Of a stretch of 64,000 bases of DNA, positions 57,346-64,000 are shown piece after piece (within the stretch, counting starts at the first letter, position 1; the number at the start of each line of letters is the position of its first letter). The notes under the pieces were generated by a model. That model saw only the letters and a list, made by a program, of their open reading frames with translations, ran no database searches and was not told the origin of the DNA. Both the position numbers and the translations under genes were made by a program. Origin of the DNA: Cycas panzhihuaensis (taxonomy: Eukaryota > Cycadophyta); contig CM041465.1 of the NCBI GenBank assembly GCA_023213395.1, positions 127,107,741-127,171,740 of the forward strand, written 5' to 3'.

Positions 57346-58990
57346 CTATTAGGATATACAATTATCTCTTTTAAAATAGGTAGCCATCTTGTATAAAGTA
57401 ATCATCATAGGAAGAACCATGTACCTCAATTAGATAATTCTTATAGTACATAAAAATTATTCTAAAGGCAACATGTGAGTTATACTAATCCTTAATGGCT
57501 TTAAATCTTATCATCTCATTTGATATGGTGCTTAATAATGCCACTTGCCTACTTAATACATTAACAAAATTGTTTTATTTACTTGATTTATGCCTCAAAA
57601 TAAGATACCTACTTAGCATATCTAGCAGTTAATTTCCTTTGGATATTTATATACCCCAAGGCTTAGTGTTTAGCGAATAGGATAAATTCCTTAGGTATGA
57701 GGTAATGCTTCTAATGCCTTAACTCTTGGACAATTGCATAAAATTCTAAGTCATAAGTTCAATACTTTCTTCTTACCTCATTAAGCTTCTTAATGTAAAT
57801 TATTATAGGTCTTTCTTCTTAACTAAGCACTACTCCAATTGCAATATATGAAGCATCATAATTGACCTCAAAGTCTAGTAGTATAAACATTGGTGCCTTA
57901 AATACCTTTCTCTTTAAGAGTTAGAAGTTATTATCTACTTCCATGGTCCTTCTCAACTCTTTACCCTTCATAGAGTCTATTACGGATGTAACAATTCCAC
58001 TAAAGTTTCTAATGAACTCTGTATAAAATTGAGCCAAACCATGAAAACTTCTTACCTCTATCATAGTCTTAAGTATTGGCTACTCAATAGTTGCCTTGAT
58101 GTCCTCCTCATCCATTCGTAATCCTTGATGTAAAATCAGGAAACTTAGAAATACTAAGCTCCCTTGCATAAACTTACACTTCTTTATATTTCCATATAAC
58201 TTCTCTGTTCTTAATACTTCAAGTACCATCCTTAAGTGCATTAAGTGCTCCTCCTTAGTCTTACTAAAAATAAGAATGTTATTAAAATACATAACTATAA
58301 ACTTACTAATGAATGGTTGCAACATAGTGTTCATCAATCTCATAAACATGCTTGGGGAATTTAACATCCTGAATAGCATGACTAGTCACTTATATAATCT
58401 ATTCCCTATATTGAAAGTTGTCTTCCACTCATCCCCTTCATAAATTTAAATCTAATAACACCCACTCTTGAGGTTAATCTTTATAAAGTAGGAAGCACCT
58501 ACTAATATATCCAACATATCATCCATATGAGATATATAAAATAGATATTTAATTGTTATCTTATTAATCACCCTAGAATCAATACGCATTCACCATGAGT
58601 TATCTTTCTTTAGAGTCACTAATGCTAGAACTGCACAAGGAGTTAAGCTTCCTTTGACCAATCCCTTCTATACCAATTCATTAACTTGTTGATTTAACTA
58701 CTTATTCTCCATTGGGCTTATTTGATAGATTGCCTACTTTGGTAACCTTAACCCTAGCATTAGGTCAATTTGGTATTGAATGTCCCTCATTAGTGGTAAG
58801 CCATCAAGTAACTCATCTAGCATAATGCCATTATACTCCTTTAATAACCCTACTACTTTGCTTGGTATCTCTATGTTATCCTCCTCTATCTATCTTACTA
58901 TTAAGGTATAATAAGTGTCATCCTTTCATACATATTTCATAGATTCTTTAGCAATCAACATGCTTTCTACTTGACCTTCTTCCTTAAGTG
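57346..58990 (-). pseudogene. Gypsy-D reverse transcriptase and RNase H
   Basis: The 99-codon open frame 58080-58379 gives RMLNSPSMFMRLMNTMLQPF, then FIVMYFNNILIFSKTKEEHL. In the catalytic YFDDIL box both aspartates have become asparagine. KNLKK-type KKCKFMQGSLVFLSF follows. RNase H continues to ~57400: VRSFHGLAQFYTEFI, DASYIAIGVVLS, RPIIIYIKKLNEVRRKYST and LPKEFILFANTKP. Regions at 58400-58990 carry the RT fingers in broken frames. Confidence 0.87.
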
Positions 58991-59059
58991 GTAATAACTT
59001 CATCTCTGCACCATTCTTCTAAAATGTATAGGTGTTATTTTCACTATCATGAAAGACAT

Positions 59060-59412
59060 TCTTGTCATACTACCACAACCTCCCCATTAATAAATAGCAT
59101 GTATCTATTAAGATTATATTATACCATATCTCATCCTAATATGATTTCCTAGTACTAAATTTAACTAAGCATCTACTTTTAATAGTCACCTCATTTCTTT
59201 TTTTAAACCAGGAAATACAGTATGGATATGGATGTTCTATATAACTTAACTTTTCTACCATTTCATTGGAGACCATATTCTCACAACTACCACCATTAAT
59301 TATAACTTTGCATATCTTTCCTTCTACAGTACATCTTGTCCTAAAAATATTATTTCATAACCATGAATTTTTATCCATCATTGCCTTTCCATGGAGCTTA
59401 TTAATGAAATCA
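59060..59412 (-). pseudogene. Gypsy-D aspartic protease
   Basis: Minus strand: RTRCTVEGKICKVIINGGSC (~59280-59345), ENMVSNEMVEKLSYIEHPYP, CISWFKKRNEVTIKSRCLVKF. This is the chromovirus retropepsin. The active-site Asp of IIDGGS is Asn (G>A). A near relative is the scrap at 11852-12140. Confidence 0.85.
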
Positions 59413-59413
59413 A

Positions 59414-60878
59414 ACTAGGAGAAGACTCTATTTTAGCTCATCCTTATAGATGCATATACACACAAATAAAATAAGTCAAATGATTTATAAACAACCTTCT
59501 AAAACTTAAGACCATCACTCATAGTTAAAATCCCTATGCAACTCTAATTGTCTTAGCTTGCAAAAATTATAGCTTATTAGATATTAAATTTGTTTATGAT
59601 AAAGAATAAATACCCCATTTTAAAAATAGATGATGTCATCGATGAACTTGATGATACAACATTCTTTTCAAACATCAATATGTAATCTAGTTATTATTAG
59701 ATCCCTATCAAAATAATTGATTCTGAGAAAATATCTTTCAAAACATAAAGATGATTATATAAATTTAAAGCCATGCCCTTTGGCCTCATAAATATTTGAA
59801 CAACATTTTAGGCCACAATGAATATGGTACTTGCTCCTTTTATATGCAAAATCATCATGGTTTTCTTTAATGACATTTTAGTATATAGGAAGAATTAGCA
59901 ATATCATATCAATAATTTAGATAAGGGATTAGGAGCCTTAAGTAAGAATAAGTTATTTGTCAAATTAGCTAAGTTCCATTTTGGCCAATAAGCACTCAAG
60001 AATTAGGTTTTATCATTTCCATAAAAGGCATTTGTATGAAACCTAATAAAATTTAAGTCATCTTAAACTGGACAACACCCATCTCAGTCATTGCTCTCTA
60101 AGTGTTTTTAGGACTTACTAGTTTTTATAAATACTATATTCAATAATATTCACCCTTAGATACCCCACTCACTAATCTCTACAAATAGAATGCCTTCCAT
60201 TAGCCAAACTTAGCCAACCGGGGCTTTTCATACTTAAAAGAATCCATTACTTCTAACACTATATAAGCAATATGTGATCTTTTTTAAAACCATTCAAACT
60301 ACATTATGATGCATATGGATAAGGTATTAGTGCTATCTTAATACAAGATAAATGACCCATGGCATTTAAAAGTATAAAACTTAATCTTTGAGATTAAACA
60401 TACTAGACTTGGAATAAAGAAATGTTAGTTATTCATCATGCCTTAGCAAAATGGCGATAATATCTTTATCGCAATGAATTCACAGTAAATACCAATAATC
60501 AAAGCCTCACATATCTCCTAGAACAACCTACCTTATCAAAATTGCAATAATAATGATTCAAAAAAAATGAAGATTTTCATTTTGACATCATATATAAAAA
60601 TACAAAAAAATAATATAGTGGCTAATAACTTATCTAGTAAATATGAACAAGAGTAGTGTTGTATGATTTTCACAAAACTTCTTATATGGATCAATCAACT
60701 ACATTCTGAATGTGATAGTGTCAGGCTTCCTGAATGCCATCAAGGAAAAGCTCTTCCAAAATGGTCACTACATGGGAATATATTATTATGGAAAGGTCAA
60801 ATCTACTTACCTTAATCTTTGACTTTGAGAATGAGCATCCTCCAAAAAGGACATATAGCACCATCCTCTATGCATTCT
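59414..60878 (+). pseudogene. Chromovirus RT-RNase H fragment (right copy)
   Basis: It matches 45019-46446 at roughly 90% by eye, beginning at the same base (TAGGAGAAGACTC) and ending at CTATGCATT. RT and RNase H phrases are the same (DDTTFFSNINM-stop-SSYY, FFNDILVY, KLAKFHFGQ-like). It shares premature stops with the left copy, e.g. the TAA after NINM and the TAG in the ATTTTAGGCCAC context. It interrupts the minus-strand Gypsy-D at its protease. Confidence 0.88.
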
Positions 60879-61157
60879 GTATGGTTAATAGTCATAAATA
60901 GGTAGATATTAGTGTAGATTTTAGAAGATATTAAAATGTAAATTAATTTAACATTTGATCAAACCATTTATCTTTCTTCTTTTCACCATAATCACCTCAT
61001 TCTTCTCCTAAGCTAATCTAATGATGAATTTGACTTTATAAATTTCATTATTGTTAGCATGATCATTTTGTAATAACTAAGGCTATTTGTAATGGCTCAT
61101 ATCATCTTTCCATCATCTATGAAAAACCCCTGAATAATCCTTTCAACAATATATATC
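60879..61157. other. Unassigned filler between two duplicated segments
   Basis: 279 bp with no match elsewhere in the window and no coding frame. Both of its edges are breakpoints of duplicated segments. Confidence 0.55.
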
Positions 61158-61640
61158 CAAAGTGGCATCATCTAAGACATTGTAATTGTCTATAATATTT
61201 TTTCCATTTAAGTTAAATGATAATTATCCTTTAATGAATGCTTATTTAGATCTCCAAATCAACATATACCCTTAATTTTCTATTTTTCTCCCTTATTAAT
61301 ACCAAGTGAACTATACATTCAAAAAAATATATTGGGAATATACTATCGACATCTCTTAGCTTTTTAATCTCTTTCTAAATTAGATGCTCGATCTTAGGGT
61401 TCGCTTGTCTTTGCCTTTGCTTATATGGTTTTGAATCTAACTTTAAAGGAAATTTGTGCTTCACAATATTATGAGCAAAGCCTTTAAGATCTTGATATGA
61501 CCAAGCAAAGATGTCTTGACAATCTTTACATAAGGATAAAACCTTTTGTAATTCCTCTTTAGAATAGGCCTCACTTATAAGGATAAGTTTTGAGTTCTTA
61601 TTAGTGATAAAATTATAAAGTAACCCCTTCTCCATAGTCT
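61158..61640 (-). pseudogene. Tat-E RT N-terminal part
   Basis: Open frame 61375-61635: EAYSKEELQKVLSLCKDCQD, IFAWSYQDLKG, HKFPLKLDSKPYKQRQRQAN. Downstream KEIKKLRDVDSIFPI and NRKLRVYVD are readable. It contains a single copy of the 23-residue unit that is triplicated at 40.6 kb. The palm with YxDD is missing because of the breakpoint at 61158. Confidence 0.85.
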
Positions 61641-61959
61641 AGTTAGAAGACTTTGATTGCACCTCCTCCTTTCTGGTGGAGTCATTAAGATTTTAAAAAT
61701 CTTCTAGAGTAATCAACCCTTTAAGAATCCTTTTATTTTTAGATTGATAATTACTATATTTGCACCATCATGTATCCTTTCTTAATTAGCTAGTGGAGAT
61801 ATTTTAAGCTCATATCTGCATCAACCAATAAAGTCATCTTCCTGGAACATTAATTTTAGTATTTGTTCATCATCATAAAAAATCTACTAATGGCTTATGT
61901 TCTTTAGTACTATTGATCTAGTGACAACTTTGATAACTCCTCTTAATTGGCCTATTGAG

Positions 61960-62365
61960 TCAACTTTCTACAATAAGGATGCAACTATGGCTAAAGAATT
62001 AGTAAAATAATTTTCTTCTGTATAGATATGTTCCAAAATTAAGGATCAAAAGTAGTGATTTAAGTGTAGCACTATATGTCTATAGGCCTTCAATCTTTGA
62101 CACTTTATTTAACAATTGACTCTAACTTGTAAAACAACTAATTTTGAATCGAAATCACGTTTAGTACCTTTACCTTCATATCACAGACCTTAAGGAATCC
62201 TACTACTTATTATTCATGTTTTACTATGTTATCAAGATACTTGAAAGACAATTTATAAGAAAATAAAAAAGTATATACTGTAGGAGACTTCAAAACTATA
62301 CCAACTCTAACTCTAAAATTTGACTTGGCTATATCAAAATGTAAAGTCCAGATAGGCACACCAAT
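61960..62365 (-). pseudogene. Tat-E extra (archaeal-type) RNase H upstream of RT
   Basis: Minus strand: GVPIWTLHFDIAKSNFRVRV (first catalytic Asp in HFD kept), GIVLKSPTVYTFLFSYKL, NNIVKHE then two stops and VVGFLKVCDMKVKVLNVI. This is the second RNase H typical of Tat elements, which resembles archaeal/plant RNase HI. It is placed between protease and RT. A few stops interrupt it. Confidence 0.72.
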
Positions 62366-62539
62366 ATCCAAATTGGCATGATACTCCTATTTATTTATAG
62401 GTAGTGCTTTACCTAAAATAGGAAAGATACAGAATACACCTTATTGTTTATATTTAAATGTACATTCTATAATATTTCCCTTAGTTGACTCTACATGACT
62501 TGTCTTTTTATCTTCTTTATGTATAGTGATTAGGACTTG

Positions 62540-62960
62540 TCCAGTTAGGAAAGAAATGATTTTTCACACAAATATCTAGAATTTTATCAATTTCATCTTC
62601 CTTTGTTATTCCTAATAATAACCTATAAATAAATGGTAGGTATACTACTATTATATTTACTACAATAAGTACCACTAGATTAGTTGTAAGAGTTAACAAC
62701 AAGTTCCTTATTTTCTAAATTGTAGTTGTGTCATTTGAATTAAATGCTCTAATTACTTTATTTAATCTTATACAGTCTAAACTTAAATATTACATAACTA
62801 CATAGGACATTAAGTTATAGCTTGCTCATGTAGATACAACTCAATTATGCAAGACATAATGGTTATCGATGTTCATTGAAACATAGATAGGAGGATTTTT
62901 TAATTTTGTAGGGAGAACAATTAACTCCATGACTTCCTCCTATTGAAAAAATATAATATT
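62540..62960 (-). pseudogene. Tat-E aspartic protease
   Basis: Minus strand: LKNPPIYVSMNIDNHYVLHN, then VVST-stop-ASYNLM (expected DTGA position as ST-stop-A), LSLDCIRLNKVIRAF, and the open frame 62517-62702 with VVNIIVVYLPFIYRLLLG, the second retropepsin block. The active-site aspartate is not preserved. Confidence 0.72.
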
Positions 62961-63519
62961 ATGGCCTACACCACTCTATTATAGAGTTTTTATAATCTTC
63001 TTCCTTTATTAAGGAAGTCCAATCACTTGATGTAAATTCATGCTTGTAGGAAATTTCTGTTAATCCTTGATTTTATTATATTAAGGTGGAATGACTCTAG
63101 CAACATCATTATTTGATACAAGGATTGATATCTCTTTGTAATAAAATATTTGTCTTATATTTTGTGCCCTTATAACCTACTTAGCTATAGCTACTATATT
63201 GGTCTTCTAATTATCATAATTACCATTAATTTGCTTGCCTCATTGAGTTGTTGTCATTACTACCAAATCCATAACAGGCATTTCTACTTCATCAAGATCT
63301 CCAAAGGATGCTATAATAGAATCAATAGAATGAGAAGTTTATGGCTCTTCTACTAAAGTAATGTTTAAAAAACTTTTGAATCCAACATTTTGTTCATCTT
63401 CTAGTAACTCTTCCTAACAATCTTCTTGGTTTATAATATCTATGTTATGATAAATGTTTCTTTTCATCATGGTTAGGACATCTAGTATTATAAATTATTG
63501 TTCAACATTTTGATAAGAT
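62961..63519. other. Gag-protease linker of Tat-E, no domain recognised
   Basis: Lies between the gag and protease homologies. No zinc knuckle is visible. The plus-strand frame 63150-63356 is antisense and shows no domain. Confidence 0.45.
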
Positions 63520-64000
63520 TTTGTGAATGTAGGTTAGGATTTAGAGTTTAAGAATTTTCACTATGTTCTTATATAGAAGGTGTACAATTTGTTCTACTAA
63601 ATTTGTTCAATAACATCTCAAATCCTATTACCATTTCCTTAACCTCCTCAAATGTTCATATTCCTAGGTTTTTATTCATGACTATGATTGGGTATCATTA
63701 TTAAGACCTTGAAGAAACCATTCCCAATGAATCTTGTTAGTTGGTATATGTGTAGGGCTAACAGACCTAATAATATTTTCAAATCTTTTTATGTAAGAAG
63801 AGATGGCTTCGCTTGCCTCTTTCTTAATAGTTGATAATTCTTTCATAAGAGTATCATTTCGTTCTTAAGTAAAGTATGTTGGCTTAAAAGCATTAATTAA
63901 AGTCCACCTAGTAGTAACTAAACAATTAGGTAATCCTTGAACCTAGTCAATTACATTTCCTTTTAGTATGTGTACAAATAACCAAACTACAAGATTAACA
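63520..64000 (-). pseudogene. Tat-E gag, incomplete at window edge
   Basis: Minus strand: HILKGNVID-stop-VQGLPNCL, TTRWTLINAFKPTYFT, LMKELSTIKKEASEAISSYI, KRFENIIRS and HWEWFLQGLNNDTQS. This is the retrotransposon gag capsid domain. Its N-terminus is outside the window; the C-terminal side decays into stops after ~63550. Confidence 0.75.

Larger units (their letters stand above)
54740..59413 (-). mobile_element. Gypsy-D: minus-strand chromovirus, truncated at its 5' side
   Basis: From right to left on the minus strand: protease (59.35-59.1 kb), RT, RNase H, integrase with chromodomain-like tail, polypurine tract and 3' LTR. It is cut at 59413, where the duplicated plus-strand chromovirus segment starts, so gag and the 5' LTR are missing. 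A solo LTR interrupts its integrase. Catalytic residues are often mutated G>A, consistent with age. Confidence 0.85.
61158..64000 (-). mobile_element. Tat-E: minus-strand Tat-type gypsy element, both ends missing
   Basis: Minus strand from the right edge: gag (64000-63520), protease (62960-62540), an extra RNase H (62365-~61960), a linker and the RT N-terminal part (61640-61158), where it is cut. The RT part is the same as at 40.4-41.5 kb. gag continues beyond the window. Confidence 0.8.

Overview
This window is nuclear DNA from a seed plant. Almost all of it is LTR retrotransposons of typical plant lineages (Ty1/copia, Ty3/gypsy chromoviruses and Tat-type gypsy), most of them decayed. The only host-type coding sequence I recognise is a 120-codon C-terminal piece of a LAMMER/AFC-type protein kinase at 41.54-41.90 kb. 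The sequence is AT-rich. Stops in the old elements mostly replace Gln or Trp codons and catalytic residues are often changed by C>T or G>A, as expected for long-methylated plant repeats. I cannot name the species. I found no tRNA, rRNA or CRISPR array.

Layout. 1-7466: old copia element (Copia-1), its 5' LTR cut by the window edge. 7467-~9.9 kb: 3' half of a second copia (Copia-2), whose integrase Copia-1 probably entered. 9.9-12.1 kb: unassigned sequence, a short repeat shared with 43.6 kb, and a plus-strand gypsy protease scrap. ~12.1-40.08 kb: a plus-strand Tat-type gypsy (Tat-B) split by two insertions. The first is Copia-3 (14357-19348, TSD CTTAG). The second is minus-strand chromovirus Gypsy-A (21767-35809, TSD CACTT/CACTC), which itself contains a young copia, Copia-4 (27822-35361, TSD CTTTC). 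Copia-4 and Copia-1 are the same family at very different ages.

40.08-41.54 kb: minus-strand Tat-type reverse transcriptase with a perfect in-frame 69-bp triplication, fused to the kinase fragment. 42.7-48.3 kb: degenerate repeats around a plus-strand chromovirus RT-RH-INT fragment (45.0-46.9 kb). 49.0-52.6 kb: a large inverted repeat (arms ~1.2 kb) with a long CT microsatellite at the inner end of one arm. The right arm leads into a tRNA-Met-type primer-binding site. 54.7-59.4 kb: minus-strand chromovirus Gypsy-D, its integrase interrupted by a 652-bp solo LTR. 59.4-60.9 kb: second copy of the 45-kb chromovirus fragment. 61.16-64.0 kb: minus-strand Tat-type element Tat-E (gag, protease, extra RNase H, RT start), whose RT segment is a second copy of the one at 40.4-41.5 kb.

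Nothing here looks like an operon or a new defence or metabolic system. The informative content is the nested insertion history, the kinase fragment among dead elements, duplicated dead segments in swapped order, and some odd element architectures. Coordinates of LTRs, TSDs and PBSs were read directly from the sequence. Domain edges in decayed elements are approximate.
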